Assembly (NCBI GenBank): GCA_037039925.1
Contig: JAXRKP010001022.1
Location: 62,501-126,500 of the forward strand
Direction: 5' to 3'
DNA: 64,000 nucleotides
Source: Doris montereyensis
Taxonomy: Eukaryota > Mollusca > Gastropoda > Nudibranchia > Dorididae
Position numbers and translations under genes: made by a program
Shown: in pieces, positions 1 to 37,540 of the stretch
Layout: every line of letters begins with the position of its first letter
How positions within the stretch are numbered: the first letter of the stretch is position 1
The notes under the pieces: model-generated
Seen by the model: only the letters and a program-made list of their open reading frames with translations
Databases searched by the model: none
Told to the model about the DNA's origin: nothing

Positions 1-1840
1 CTTCAGTTGAGCATGCATTAGAATTAGATAAGAATTGCTTTTAATCATTATTAAACAATGATTAAAAAGAAAAGTAGGTGACAAAACCGCGCAATGAAAC
101 ATACTAAACTAATTTTGTTTTTATGTTTCTTTGCGCCCCCCCCCACCCTGCTATATTGTTACTAGTGTTACCATTGTTGTTGTTTGCTTTGACAATTCCA
201 TGAATAGAAGTACATTCGTTTTTATTATCCTTATTATATTATTACATTAAGACCGGTTACGTTCAATTATAATTGATACATGACTATGATCATCTCTGTT
301 GAACGTGTTCGCACTTCTGGTTGTGTTGGAATATCAATTACGGGATGGACGTTAAGAAGATTTCAGTAAACGCCGAGGACAGTTTGTATGAATGGAATTT
401 ACCGCATCCACCATAATTAATATGTGGTGGTCTCAGGGTGAACTAAGAGGAACAGTAAGATCAAAGAACTATGCAGGAGTGAAAGTAAAGAAGTAGAACT
501 TACCCAATAATGCAGATAAAACTTATACAGCCGACAATACTATGGATGGCAGATAAATGGTATTATTGCTATGCAATAAAATGAAAATATCCCCCTTACC
601 TCCCTTCTCTATTATAAAATAACAACGCCAAAACAGATCAAACACAGCAAATCAAACACAAACAGACAAATAAACAAACAACTGTGAATCACATTGGATT
701 TATGTTTTTGGGTTAAATCAAAATATGCGTGCTGACAATAATACTCAAGAATTGAGTTGGTCAGTTAATACGAGGAAGAAGAAGATTGTTCGGCACCTTG
801 TCTAAACCTCATCGGCATTCCTGTTCATTGCTGTTGAGATGCAGTAACAATGTTGCTGTTGTGTAAGATCAAACATATCCAATTTCTTTTCGTACTATCC
901 ATGGTCTGGGATATTATTACCGTTCTTGAATACAGGATCAGTTTTCATTAAATTAAATTAATATGTCCGACATAGAGGACAAGAAAGAATGTTAAAGCAG
1001 TGACTTCCACGATGTGAGTTTTATAGGTCAATTTAGAGGTTAATATCACTGCATGTACACGTACATGTCATATACATGTATTGTGACCTATACATATATA
1101 ATATGAAAACATGTCGATATAACAAAGTGCTCCAAAACTGCAATGGGCTTAGTGTCTCATCAAATATCAATCTGCTCCTCGCATTGAAATTGAGATATTA
1201 TTCAGAGAGGAAAGTTAACTACCGACAGGAAAATTTATCAAAATGTGGAGCACGTAAGATAGAACCGATAACATTCACTATTATAATATGATTCATCGTG
1301 GATCATATTATTATCGTTGTCTGTTTCCCTGTTGAACTTTGTGATTATGTCCTATTTTCTTCGTTACCCCCGGCGATAAAAGTCATCCTTGCTGTTAATT
1401 TAGACTCAGAGTTGAGGACTTTGATCTCACTCGTTCATTGTAAAACATGATGACACGAACGCATCAGATATTTACCATTCATCGGGTCGATGTCCCAAAA
1501 GAAATAGATATATAGTCCAATACGTCTAGGCTTTCTGGGACACTTGGCGATGAATAGTTATATAATTAATCATCTTATCGAATTATCAACAGCGGGTAGA
1601 CGTACGTGTTGATCTGATACTATTAGGATACTAGGCAGGTTACTTGCAGGGAGGAAGAGTGATACAACAGTTTTAAAAATAAAACAATAACACGAAAATA
1701 AAACATTACAAAATTCATCAGTTATCCGTTTCATTGGATACAAATTTTCTTCATCAAATTCATGTCGAAGAAGGTAATACATGTGTGTCTCTGATGGCTG
1801 AAATTATGTATGTGAAATGTATCGTGCCTCATGCAAATAC
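1..1840. other. Intergenic AT-rich stretch, no gene seen
   Basis: Short ORFs only, without recognisable protein motifs or splice structure. The one recognisable item is a minus-strand copy of dispersed repeat family A near 421-505, marked by the reverse complement of the AATTCACCCTGAGA-type core. Confidence 0.5.
421..505 (-). repeat. Dispersed repeat family A, minus-strand copy
   Basis: TATGTGGTGGTCTCAGGGTG then AACTAAGAGGAACAG and AGTGAAAGTAAAGAAGTAG match the reverse complement of the family core and its CTACTTCTTT..TTTCACT part. Confidence 0.7.
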
Positions 1841-2617
<777 letters not shown>

Positions 2618-4499
2618 ACTGAATCAAAATAACGATATATGTGGATTAAGGATGTTTTGAATAGAAGTAGCTGCGTCAAAAGTACTGAACACCATTCAGT
2701 TTGTGTCGAGCCTAGCAGTTTTCCCCATTCGCAAAGTAGTTGTTTATGCGTCAGCTGGTTCAGGGATAAAAAAGCGAAAGACTTTCCCAAATAGCGTTCC
2801 TCTACGTCATATTGAAAATACAAAAGTGTAACACGTTTTTTTACGATACGGTAAGTGAGTACATCTCTTTTGTTATTACGCTGTTGATGTTGTTTTTCTT
2901 TTCTGGACGAAAGGGAGTGGGATTTTTCTGTTGCATGGACAAAGCAATTGATCAAATTGGTTTTGTCTTCTTTTACAGGGACTGCTTTTTCTATTCTTGT
3001 CAACCGGGAAGGGATGATGGCGTTGGTTTGTTTTGCTTGCCTTGCCCGAGTTCTTTTGTTTTCTTATTGATGTAAAGAAGGGGAAGACAGGATAAAGGGT
3101 TCTCTGGTGAGATATATTTATTGTCTTAGCTTTTAGATTTCACCATGTCTATGGGAGAAGAAGGAAGCTAGTTTATCCCCTGGACCTTTATTTAATTTTT
3201 ACGTGTGAAAGAAACCCTGAAAAGTGGTTTATCCAACAAACACACGAAATACAACAACAAAAGGAGAAACAAATTTAAACAAAAGTAGGCCCACATCAAT
3301 ATGTTGTATAGTTTTCCTTTCCCATTCCCTCTTTAATCTAAAGAATTTCTTCTTTAGTGAGAAATTTTGCTTTTTCCTTCTTTTTAAAAAGGAACATTTG
3401 TGTTATTGTTGTTGGTTTGCTGTTGTTTTTTTTTTTTTTGCTGTTGGTCATTTCTTGTATTTTGTTTCTTATAGATGTGCTTCTCATTCATAATCCGTAA
3501 ATCATAATATCTATTATATGATTGGAACGGCGCAATCACTGTGTTAAAGTTAAAGCCAAGCCCCCCCCCTCCACAGGCCCCTATTAAACTCATTTGATAT
3601 TGAGAGCTCGTCCCTGTGTGTACCATGTATGCCTCCCTACCCACATTTCCCGTTTCATGCAAGTTTTCATTATCGTGTTGCCTTCTGTCGTGTGTTTATA
3701 AATTATGGAGGGGGGGGTGTTCTTATCAATGGCTACAAACAGAAAAAGAAGAATAAGAACAACGTGGGATGTTGGATGTGAGATGAGGAGAATTTTTTTT
3801 AGAGATTTGATGGAATTCAGGGAATTGCTCTCCTCGCGGTCAAGGGAACCGCATCGTTCTCACGTCATCATTTTTTATTACACAAGCATAAGCCTGGTAT
3901 TATATATGCATTATAATAATGTACCGTATATACAATATATAGTAAAGAGTAGAGAGTAAAGTAAGGTCATCATTGTTGTGTAACCTTCTTTTCATCCACG
4001 GTCTTCACTAACCCTTCCCGGCATTCTTGGGTCTGGTCCCATTATAAATCATCTCCACTTCTTCCGTCCATTGTTATTTTACTGTAGTACAAATTATTAC
4101 CGTTTTATCATTCAATAAAATCAATTTTATAAATAACTTAATAATATATTGCTTGTTCAGTGGCAGTAGTTATGCGTTCACCTTTGTGAACTATAAGAAA
4201 TATTTCTTGATGTCGCACCCAACCTGTGACGTAAGGTAAGCTTAATGTGGTGACACACGTTACCTTGTCATGGCATACTGACCTGAGTCCACGGACTAAC
4301 ATTTTACGAGGAGTTGACCTCTTTCTGACTTGCCACCCCCATTCCGTGTCTTTGTGCCCGAGACAGCGCAGTAGGTAACATATTTCGGAGTTCATCTTTT
4401 GTGTTCACTATATTCGACTCTGACGTCAGCAGTCATTTACTTACTACAGCGTCGTTCATTACGTTTGCTGCCGCATCACTCTTTGGATTAATATGGTCT
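2618..4499. other. Intergenic stretch, no gene seen
   Basis: No ORF with coding character. Holds homopolymer tracts (T run near 3426, C run near 3561, G run near 3709) and AT-rich sequence. Nothing further recognised. Confidence 0.45.
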
Positions 4500-4505
4500 C
4501 CCAAG

Positions 4506-4537
4506 GCCGTCTATATAGTGTACACTATATAGACGGC
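4506..4537. repeat. Perfect 32-bp palindrome
   Basis: The 16-base half GCCGTCTATATAGTGT is followed at once by its exact reverse complement, with no spacer. The symmetry continues outward with one mismatch (CCCAAG on the left, ATTGGG on the right), giving about 44 bp in all. It could be a very small inverted-repeat transposon remnant, a cruciform-forming site or an assembly fold-back. The TATATAG core does not by itself show a promoter. Confidence 0.9.
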
Positions 4538-4998
4538 ATTGGGTCTCCCCAGTCTTTTCTTCTCTCCGCGATCACACAAAAGTGAATATTAAAGTCTCAT
4601 CTTTGGTCTCATCGCCAGAGACGGTTATTTTCTTTGGCCGTCTTTTATATAGATTTTACGAGGACTTTCTTGCATTTTCATAGATCTCCTAATGATTATA
4701 TTATCGTGAGAAGCTATTGAGCTGTGGACAAAGTAGTAACTAAAGACAACGGTTATCTCGAGGGCGGGGAGTAAAACATTATCCTCATCACATTCGACTT
4801 CCATTGGCGTCGACGAGACAAAAGACGAAAATGTAAATGATAACTTACAAGCTGCAGCAGGTCTTTGTTTGAATGAAGTCACTTTGACTTGATGTAAATG
4901 TAATCATACTCTTGTTGTTTTTCTAATTCCTCAAACTCAAACGCACGCTCTATTTCATAGATAAAGACACATTGCTCTAGATCAACATTCCCTCTAAG

Positions 4999-5036
4999 CT
5001 GTGCGCGTCACGAGAGGAAAAGTGCGCACAGTTGAG
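4999..5036. repeat. Short GC-rich inverted repeat
   Basis: GCTGTGCGC near 5000 is mirrored by GCGCACAGT near 5027, separated by a short spacer. It sits in a TTCCCTC-type context typical of old DNA-transposon ends. Origin not proven. Confidence 0.35.
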
Positions 5037-5290
5037 AAATGTCTGCGTACACCATTAGAATTTATTTTTCTTGTCTAACATTCATTCTCACGCACACAAT
5101 TGGGATTTCTTCGTCAAACTTTACACAACCCCAAAAATGTATACAGATAGACTAGGAAAATAGAAAAATAGAGGAAACATCGCTCAAAATATTTCGGTTT
5201 GATACATATATTTTGTCTGAATATTATTATTTCATGTTCTTGTTCATCGCTTACTACTACTTCAATTACTACTAAGCTTGCTACTTCTCT

Positions 5291-5291
5291 T

Positions 5292-5367
<76 letters not shown>

Positions 5368-5429
5368 CATTACCACTACGACTACCACCACTACTACTAC
5401 TACTACTACTACTGCTACTGCTACTACTC

Positions 5430-5519
<90 letters not shown>

Positions 5520-5534
5520 TTACTACTACTACTA
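5291..5534. repeat. (CTA)n trinucleotide microsatellite
   Basis: About 80 units of CTA/TAC with a few point interruptions near 5367-5430. Poly-Leu, poly-Tyr, poly-Ser and poly-Val frames here are repeat artefacts. The array ends directly against a dispersed repeat that begins at 5540. Confidence 0.97.
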
Positions 5535-5539
5535 TAAAT

Positions 5540-5643
5540 CGAAGGAGCCACAGTGGAGTGAAGTCAAAGGCGAAATATGACAATAAGTGACAACTCCACT
5601 AATAAAGATAGAACAAACACATGACGTTTCGGGTATAACCCTT
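5540..5643 (+). repeat. Dispersed ~104-bp repeat, copy 1
   Basis: Begins with CGAAGGAGCCACAGTGGAG and ends in GGGTATAACCCTT. The same sequence, reverse complemented and with scattered substitutions, recurs at 14851-14951. The two copies show a dispersed repeat of unknown class. This copy starts 5 bases after a CTA array. Confidence 0.85.
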
Positions 5644-5741
5644 CGTCAGACAACAACCGAGAAATCTCTAGATAGAATCTAGATCTAGATCTAAGCACTA
5701 CCTCAGGCATCACAGTAAGTAAGTAATAAAGGGTGAAGAAA

Positions 5742-5900
<159 letters not shown>

Positions 5901-6036
5901 AAAAAGCAGGGAAGAAAGCAAGGGAGAGAGAAGTGTGAGTATGGGAAACAAGAACGAAAAAAGAGGATAACTTTAAGACTAGATCTATATCTCACTTGGT
6001 CTAGAAAGAAGAAATGATAGTGAATGAATGAAAGGA

Positions 6037-6382
<346 letters not shown>

Positions 6383-6699
6383 GTATGGTACTAAGCTTCC
6401 TATCTGGGACGAAAAAGTACGGTACCGGTATTAATCACGGTGACGGATTTTCCCAACACATTGTAAACAAAGGTACCAATGGCATGATTTTACTAGCACA
6501 CTGTACTTGTAATATACTACGCAGGCCCAATAGAGACACCGTTATACATGTACTTTTATATTCAATACATGTACCATTTCAGTAGGCTCTACACGTAATT
6601 TGGCATGAGGTGAAGATATAACATCATATCATATCTTTTCAGAGGAGATGCAGGTCAATATTCCTTTAAATGCCCCATGTCTCAATATAAAAAAAAAAT

Positions 6700-7440
6700 G
6701 AATGAACATATAGTAATCAATAAGAACAATGCATATTCATTCATCATACAAATATTTTAAATTATAGAACTCCACATCGATGGCATAATGAAAAAATTAT
6801 GTCTCACAGAAGTAGAACTTCCTGTAAAATAAATCTTAAATCTATCTCTCCGAATAAAATTCACATGAGAATAGTTGAAAAATGATTTATAATCAATAGT
6901 ATCTATGTTATGAGCAATTTTATACAATTGGATAAGATCGCCCCCCCCCCCATTTTCTTCTGTATTTTGATGGATGGTGGGGGGGGAGTCCAAGAAAGTT
7001 CAATCTTGCATCAAATGACATATCACCATGTTCCAATTCTCTCAATAATCTTGTCATTTTTCTAAAATAATTGATTGCCTTTTAAATAAAGGGCTCCATA
7101 TACAATTTCCATATTCCAGTATAGGTCGAATAACAGTTTTATAAAGTATAAGAAATATGTTTACATCCATATATGAAAAACTTCTATAAATAATTCCAAT
7201 CATTCTATTTGCCTTATTAATGCGTTTATGAATATGTTCATCAAAATTCAGATTCTTATCAAATATTACACCGAGATCCTTTTCTGATTCTACAAAAGAC
7301 AAGTCACTGGATCTGTTAGCGTCACCAAAATATAAAATAATAGGGTTACTATAACCAACATACATGACCTTACATTTGGAAATATTGAAAATATTGACAT
7401 TCAGACAACATATTATTGTAAGACTCAAGAAAAGTCAGTA
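6700..7440 (-). mobile_element. Non-LTR retrotransposon reverse-transcriptase relic
   Basis: On the minus strand, 7428-7054 encodes the C-terminal part of a LINE reverse transcriptase: a KVMYVG block, then KDLGVIFDKNLNFDEHI, NRMIGIIYRSF and YKTVIRPILEYGNCIW, the typical thumb-side motifs of CR1/Jockey-type pol proteins. A second frame at about 6993-6757 continues the same protein (DLIQLYKIAHNIDTIDY). The two are separated by stops and by C and G runs near 6942-6985, so the copy is dead. The 5' part (endonuclease, catalytic FADD/YADD) is missing. Confidence 0.85.
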
Positions 7441-7497
7441 TGAAGTCCTTTAAAATGGATTCAAGTATTTTACATATGATACATGTTAGATAAACAT

Positions 7498-9160
<1,663 letters not shown>

Positions 9161-9174
9161 ACAAAGATGTTATA

Positions 9175-9722
9175 CTCAGACGGAACTTTAAAAGATGACC
9201 CTGAAACAAACACAGGCTTTGATTTTTGGAACATAGAATATCAGAGCAATAAATGGAAAAGAGTTAGAATAAGCTAAAGAATTAGAAAAATTTGAAGCAG
9301 ATATTTTGGAACTGATGAAACAAACACAGGCTTTGAGAAACAAACAGAGCAAAAAAGGAAAAAGGAATAGAAAATGTAGAACTAAGTCATACTTTAGTTA
9401 AATGTTCTCTGGAGTAGAGATGTAAAGGATAGAACTGGAGCAGGAGTAGGCCTAATGCATAAAAGGCATGGAAAGCTATTATGCAGTTGAAATTGTATCA
9501 GCTCTAGGTTTTTAGAAGTTAACAATTAACCAAAAAGGAGGAGAAATTAAATTATTAAGCTTATTGACCAAATGAAGATGCAACCAAAAAGAAAAAGATT
9601 TCCTTGAACACAATTTACAAATAGCTGCAGAGAATCTCAAACCCAAACAGGAACTAATGGTTTTAGGAGATTTAAATGCTAGAGTAGGCAACAATGCAGA
9701 AACATCAGGTGGAGTTATAGGT
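9175..9722 (+). mobile_element. LINE endonuclease-domain relic
   Basis: In broken frames the + strand reads LEHNLQIAAENLKPKQ followed by ELMVLGDLNARVGNN near 9604-9690. GDLNARVG is the characteristic block of the APE-type endonuclease of non-LTR retrotransposons. Upstream frames are interrupted by stops. A 21-base direct repeat (TGAAACAAACACAGG...) occurs at 9202-9222 and 9316-9336, suggesting a local duplication. The relic is followed within 45 bases by a MITE. Confidence 0.75.
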
Positions 9723-9762
9723 TAATAAAAGAAGAAGAGACAACAAGCTAACTATTCCAAAT

Positions 9763-10165
9763 GGAGAGAGTAGAGCTGTTTTGAGCTCGCTATTTCAGAG
9801 TATTGCAAGATGCAAGATTTCTGGCATTTGTGTGTTGCAAACTGATTTGTATCTTGCAAACAGTGACGTTACAGCGAGCAGATCGTGTGACTGTTGTTAG
9901 AAGCAAATCCCTATTTTCAAGCTTCAATTCAGTTCATATGGATGCAACACCCTACAATATTCGAATCTGTTCACATTGATGCAATACCCTACCCAATTCA
10001 CTTCACCGGAAGTAAAACCCATACAGGCTTATTTAAAGCAAGAGAGGTGACCTTGTGCGGACTGCTTGAGTGTGACGCTGTGTCTGTGATGCCAGCAAAA
10101 CTGTGTTGTGTCCTGCATCTTGCAATACTCTGAAATAGCGAGCTCGATACAGCTGTACTCTCTCC
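9763..10165. mobile_element. ~403-bp MITE with 52-bp terminal inverted repeats
   Basis: The left end (9763-9814) and the reverse complement of the right end (10111-10165) match over about 52 bases with a few differences. Both read GGAGAGAGTA-AGCTGT, then GAGCTCGCTATTTCAGAG and TATTGCAAGATGCA. The inside has no transposase. Short ORFs here cross the terminal repeats and are not genes. No clear target-site duplication was found, so the superfamily is open. Confidence 0.85.
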
Positions 10166-10674
10166 TTAAACAGTACAGTGAACATTTGAGACATTTCCGT
10201 TAAAGCTGATGATAATAATGATGGGGTTATCTGTTCTGAAGAGCATAAAACGTTAAAATATGATACACAGGGACCTACTGTATTTCCGAAATGGAGGACA
10301 TTTATCAGTTTGATTAAAATCCGCTGCTTCAGCATTTTTCTCAAATAACTTAACCTACTTTGTTTGATGCTTGAAAACTTTAGAGAAGCTGGACAGCCAA
10401 AATATATTAAAATAGATAGGCTTATCTATTGATCTTTAGTCGATTGCAGTGTGACTCTAAATGACTTTACTTTTCAAGATCTCATTATCTTCTGCTATCT
10501 TGATTTATAAAGAAAGAGATCCACTTTTTCCCAACCTACCGTCAGTGGATTTATAGGTGAACTCTGATCTGAGGTTGGCTTTTTTATATTCTTTAAATTA
10601 TATATTAATGATTTACTTTTTATTTATTTGTGTACATGTATTATGTATTATATGCATGCATGCATATGTTTGTA

Positions 10675-11898
10675 CAGTAGTGGCTGCCTAAATGCCCGCC
10701 GCCTAAATGCCTGTTTCACCTCAATGCCTGCAATCTCAGTGAAACCGATTATTTTTCTAAAATTGCCCCTCTAAATGCCCATTTCAAAACCAAGATTTTC
10801 GCCTAAATGCTCGGTCTCAACGGCATCTGCAGGTATCTATTTTCCAAAGTATCATAAAATATGTCCGTAATTGATTAAATATTATGTTTTTCTTTATCAT
10901 ACATTTACTCAGATCGCTAATCTCATAGGGCTTATGCCAGTCAACAATGTGCCATACATTGCAACAACCCTTCATTACCTATCCATTGTAGGCTCTAATG
11001 TACTAAACGTTGACCAATCTTCTCTTCATAACTCCACTCACTGTACAGCACATCCTTTGTCCCATTGGATCACTGGTTTGTCATCGGGCAATTAGAATTG
11101 AACAGTCTTCCGGACACCGCCCACATCTCTTTCTTGAGGTCGTAAGTGACATGCAATCACCTGGCGTCTTTAGACCGAATGCTCATCGTGATCGAGGGAA
11201 AAGGTGTGAACAGTTTTATTGCCTCCCTGTCTGGCATTGGCCGTATCCAATGTGACTTTGGGTCTTCGTGGCGAGAAACAGTCAACCCATCCTCGTGCTC
11301 ACCACCTCAGTTTCAATAAACTGTTAAAGAGCTTAATGGTTTCAGGTCTCCTTTTCTTGCATTAAATTTTCCGTACAGGTGGTGACTTTTCCAAAACAAA
11401 TGATCTGGCTATGAATCTTTATCGGTCTGTTGTCTTGGTTTTAACTTGAGGATTATAAATCGAAAGAGTTATAAGATTCGTGTTAATTTATTCACACATT
11501 GGTCCCACTGGGTGAGGGTTTTCTTTATCCAGTTTTTCTCATCCAAATTTGCATAATTACTTAAGTCATAGGTCTCGTGATTAAATAAGTTATGTAATTG
11601 TAGTGTGGGTTATGCCAGCTAATGAGGAAACACTGGATCAGGTCCTGTTTCTCTTAGCCTCCATAGCAACAACTTGAATTTTGCAGTTACATACAGATCT
11701 ACATCTTGAAAATAAAAATGAATAAACCAGGAAACAATTAACAAAAATACAAAAGAAGCTTCAAATCCTGGACGAAATTGACAAGTCACTATTCCACAGA
11801 AATAGGCCTACTCCAGAATTGTTGCCCCTGACCATCTTTCGCTTAAATGCCCGTTTTGTCTGCTTCCCAAGCACCGGGCATTTAGGCGGTCACTACTG
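10675..11898. mobile_element. Pogo-like (Tc1/mariner) non-autonomous element
   Basis: Inverted termini CAGTAGTGGCTGCCTAAATG (left) and CAGTAGTGACCGCCTAAATG (right, reverse complement) are flanked on both sides by TA (10673-10674 and 11899-11900), as expected for Tc1/mariner superfamily insertion. The CCTAAATGCCCG core is repeated several times just inside the left end (about 10688-10820) and once more inside the right end (about 11844-11855), probably as transposase binding sites. The 1.2-kb interior has no recognisable transposase. Confidence 0.85.
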
Positions 11899-11900
11899 TA

Positions 11901-13735
11901 TATATGTTTTTATGTGTATGTATGTATATAATATGTATATGTATGCGTTGAGTGTATATCTGTAGGCTATGTATGTATGATGTATGTATAGTCTATCATC
12001 GTTATTTAATCCGACACTGTCTGTTGCCACAAAAATATTGGATTAACGAACATGCATTTTACAGATACAGTTTTGTAGGAGCTAAAACCTCAGAGAGTGT
12101 GTAATTGCAACATCGGATTTCAAGGTTTTCGTCATAGGTTTATGATATGAATACTCTTTGCAGTCTGAGCTATGTTAGAGAGAGAAAGATATGGAAATGA
12201 AGGGGGGGGAGGTAGAGAGAAACAAACAAACTCACTTGCATTTTGGGATAGACAGCAGTCCTGGCTGTGCCGGCTGGTCTCCAGAAGCGAAAGTTGTGAA
12301 AAAACTTCACTAATGAGTTGAGTTCACGCCCCTTTATCGCCGACTGTCTTTCCCGATTCATGGTTCAATGGGGTGGTGTTTAGCTCCTTCTGCCAATCTG
12401 TCCCATGATGCATTGCGCGTTTTTCCAGATCGGAGGTAATTCTTTTGCATGGCTGCTTTTTACTAGTGCTATTCATTGTATAGTTACAGCAGAAGATGTA
12501 CACGCTGACTTTAACACTTAAATGTTATCTATCTAAACATGTGAATCAACATATATGACTAGATTTATTTAGATATGCATCATAAAATTGTGGGAAAATA
12601 GTTGCTATGGCATCTTTGACATCCTATGCATGTCATTTCACAACTTATTTTTGCTAGTGCCAGCAGGGAGAACTGAGTGCTAGATCTACTTATTCGTGCT
12701 TGCATTTTCACCATTTCGAACTTTAGAAATCTAGATTGTGGCCAAGCTCAAGTCTGACTATCTTGTGTTGCAATAAAATCTAAGTAACTGAGATTTTTAT
12801 ATCACTCTTGTAAATAAATATATTGTATCGCCTTGCGGCTAGATCTATTAACGTTAGGTTATAGTTTTGGATGTCCAACTAACGAGTTGAAAAAATAGGA
12901 CATGAAAAAACAAGAATAAATTTGAACTTGTAGTAAGGTTGAGACATTTAATAATTTGTTAGAGAATTTGAGAATTGAAAACAAACTTCACAAATGTATT
13001 AAATTACATTTTATGAATATGGATCAAAATGTAAAACTACAGGGGCATTTAGCTCGTTTCAGGTATTCCCGATTAGACCTCACTTAATTGGCCATAGTAA
13101 CATTTTTACGTCACCGCATTTCTACAATGCAAAATCCTATAAAACTTTCACATCAAATATGACACTGTGTATCAATGTAACTCAGTGCAAACAAAGAAAA
13201 TAGATAATATATTAATCTTGTTAAGAGCCAGTCAATAAGTTATAAAAATACAAACACCTAGAATATTATGTACTACTACTCTATCATTTCCAATTCTAGA
13301 TCTAATTTTTGTTATTATCATTACCAGTGGTCATCCTGTTCCTTCTTCTTCTCTTATTATTAATAATAATCATCACCACAAATGTTAGCATTATTATTAA
13401 CAATATTAGAATGATTATTAACAAGAATAGAAATGGTAGCAAGGAGTTATGCTGCTTTTGTAAGAACATTATTTATGAATAATGATGTTGGGTACTCACC
13501 TCGTATTTTACTATAATTAAATAAGGGCTTCAGGCTCCATACTAAAGAGTTACCACCGATCTGTTTCTGAAACAAGGGCAGATAATTTTGCGCGCTAAAA
13601 GCCTCATTCAAGACAGTAAATTTGACACGTAGCCATGTGGTATACAATACCATTAAACATGGATCAAGTATTTGACACATAATTGTTGTTTATGATGTTG
13701 GATTAACCGACAACTTGATAACAATAAAGTACTAA
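11901..13735. other. Intergenic stretch upstream of P5CS
   Basis: Mostly AT-rich and without a gene. Two points stand out: a short pogo/Tigger-like patch near 12000-12060 (TTTAATCCGACACTG and TTGGATTAACGAAC), and a CpG-richer patch at 12240-12450 that could hold the P5CS promoter or a non-coding first exon (CAGATCGGAG followed by a gtaatt donor near 12428-12442). The second point is a guess. Confidence 0.35.
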
Positions 13736-13739
13736 CTTG

Positions 13740-14060
13740 TTGCCAAAAAGGAATATTGGATCTCGACATCGATGTAAATCTCTGGGAGGATGCTGGTCAG
13801 GACCGATACCTATGAAATCTGGAGTGGCCAACTTTGAGGCAAGATGCATTAAAGAACATCAAAAGAAGAGACAGTTCCACAAAGACAAAGATCAAAAGAG
13901 AGCCTGTCAAGACACACCATTCCCACGCCCTCATTGCACAAGGAGGTTTTCAACAGGAGTTCCGTGAATAAGCCACCTCCACGGTCACCCAGTGACGACA
14001 ATGTGAATAATGTGAATAACGTGAAGTCATAGTTCTCTTGGACTACTAAGGACGAACGAC
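13740..14060 (+). mobile_element. Degenerate 3' end of a LINE
   Basis: Adjacent frames give LWEDAGQDRYL, GVANFEARC and TPFPRPHCTRRFSTGVP. This resembles the C-terminal CPHC-F zinc-finger-like tail seen at the end of many LINE reverse-transcriptase proteins, with the first Cys changed. A GTCATAGTTCTCTTGGAC segment near 14026 looks like the matching 3' UTR. It is frameshifted and has lost everything upstream. Identification is by motif pattern only. Confidence 0.55.
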
Positions 14061-14363
14061 GATATATTCAGTAGATTTCTTTTCCTCTTCACAGCATCTG
14101 TCCTCTCAGTTTCAGATAATCCATTCATGCAAAAGTAAAGGTAAATTAAACAGGTACTATAAAATATTTTAAAATACACACTGACAGAGATTTTTTAACT
14201 ATTCATACTCCTACAGTCGCAGTGTGCATATATTTGCAAAAAGTGGAAACATACATATTAGTTATCATTTGAATAGTTTTGCTGTCTTCATTACTTCTTT
14301 TTTTTCTTTCTTTTCTATTTTCAAAGGCACCTTAGCCCGATTGTATCATAAATCACAAAACCC

Positions 14364-36270
<21,907 letters not shown>

Positions 36271-37025
36271 GAATTTCTTCCATCGTGTAATTTTTTTGTT
36301 CACACTGTGTTCCTTTTTCATAACTTACATTTGAGAAATTACTTGATTCTTCAAAGTTGCTATGATGAGCATAAAGCATTACGATTATAGGTTTTTAACT
36401 ATACTTATACATTCTCATATGAATTATGCTCACTGATAGATAATCTTAATGATCTACTGCATTGCCAGAAGCCTTAGAGAATGAATGCCACTTGCTCCTT
36501 CCTATTCTTATCATTTTTTTCTCCATTTGTCCATCAATTCCCCATGGATAAAAGAGTAAAATGTCAAGTATTGCATTGGTAGTCATAATGTTGTCTCCCA
36601 GCTTATATTAGTCAAGCCCATATCATTTACATCTTGCTGGGAACAGCCTGTAAACATGCTATGAAGAGGAAGTTCGTTAATGATGAGCTTTAATATCTGA
36701 GATAGTCAAGTAATGCCTGAATCACATTAATCATATGATTAACATTGTAAATATATAATTAAAATTAGAATGAGTTGAATGATTAGAAATTATCTGCACC
36801 ATGGTAATGTCTTGGATCATACATTTTGTCTGGTTGTGACCATTGGAGGTTTTTTAAAAAGTTGATCTACTAACAATAGTGCTTGAATATGTCACTTACA
36901 TTACATTTACCTATTCATTAACTTTTGAAGTGTCCAAGACCTAGCATTTAACATTCACCCCATACACTTAAAGTATTTTACCATATCATTGTGTTGAATC
37001 TCTCAGGTGTCTGCATATAACAGAG

Positions 37026-37031
37026 AATAAA
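37026..37031 (+). terminator. Possible poly(A) signal of P5CS
   Basis: AATAAA about 756 bases after the P5CS stop, in repeat-free AT-rich sequence. It is the first exact AATAAA I noticed downstream of the stop. Not tested against transcripts. Confidence 0.35.
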
Positions 37032-37159
37032 TGTCATGATATCTTATATTACTTGCTAAAGATTGCATTGACTCGCTTGATCCTAGGTCTAGGATTCCAT
37101 TGTGATGACACAGCCTTCTTGGGATTTTTAACAGTTTAAAAAGGAATTACACAAGTGAT

Positions 37160-37431
37160 AAGACTAATTTCTGTAGCCGAGAAGTTAGGCTGCCGAACTT
37201 GGGATCATGAGGTTCCAGGTTTGAATCCTAATAAAGCTTGGTCCCGACATTGTGTTTGTTGGGAAAGACACTTGACATGCATTTTCCTGACTTGACCCAG
37301 ATACAAGCCTGGGAGTGAAAATCAGACTAGTACAGGAGTTGATTATTATCACTTGCTCCACTTCATGCTACAGAAACTGGGATAAGTTTCAGCTCTATGG
37401 GCCGTACAGGCCTTGAAGGAACTTGACTTAC
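37160..37431 (+). mobile_element. tRNA-derived SINE, downstream of P5CS
   Basis: Same family as 30350: GAGAAGTTAGG head, B-box-like GGTTTGAATCC, TTGGGAAAGACACTTGACAT, TACAGAAACTGGGATAA, and a tail GGCCTTGAAGGAACTTGACTT. Confidence 0.9.
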
Positions 37432-37540
37432 TTTTTTTACTACAAAAGCAGAACTCTACTTTCATATTGTATATTATTGCTTCATTTCATTCAACGGATT
37501 TTCCCAGAAAGACGAGAAATCCCATTGTGATATTATGGGC

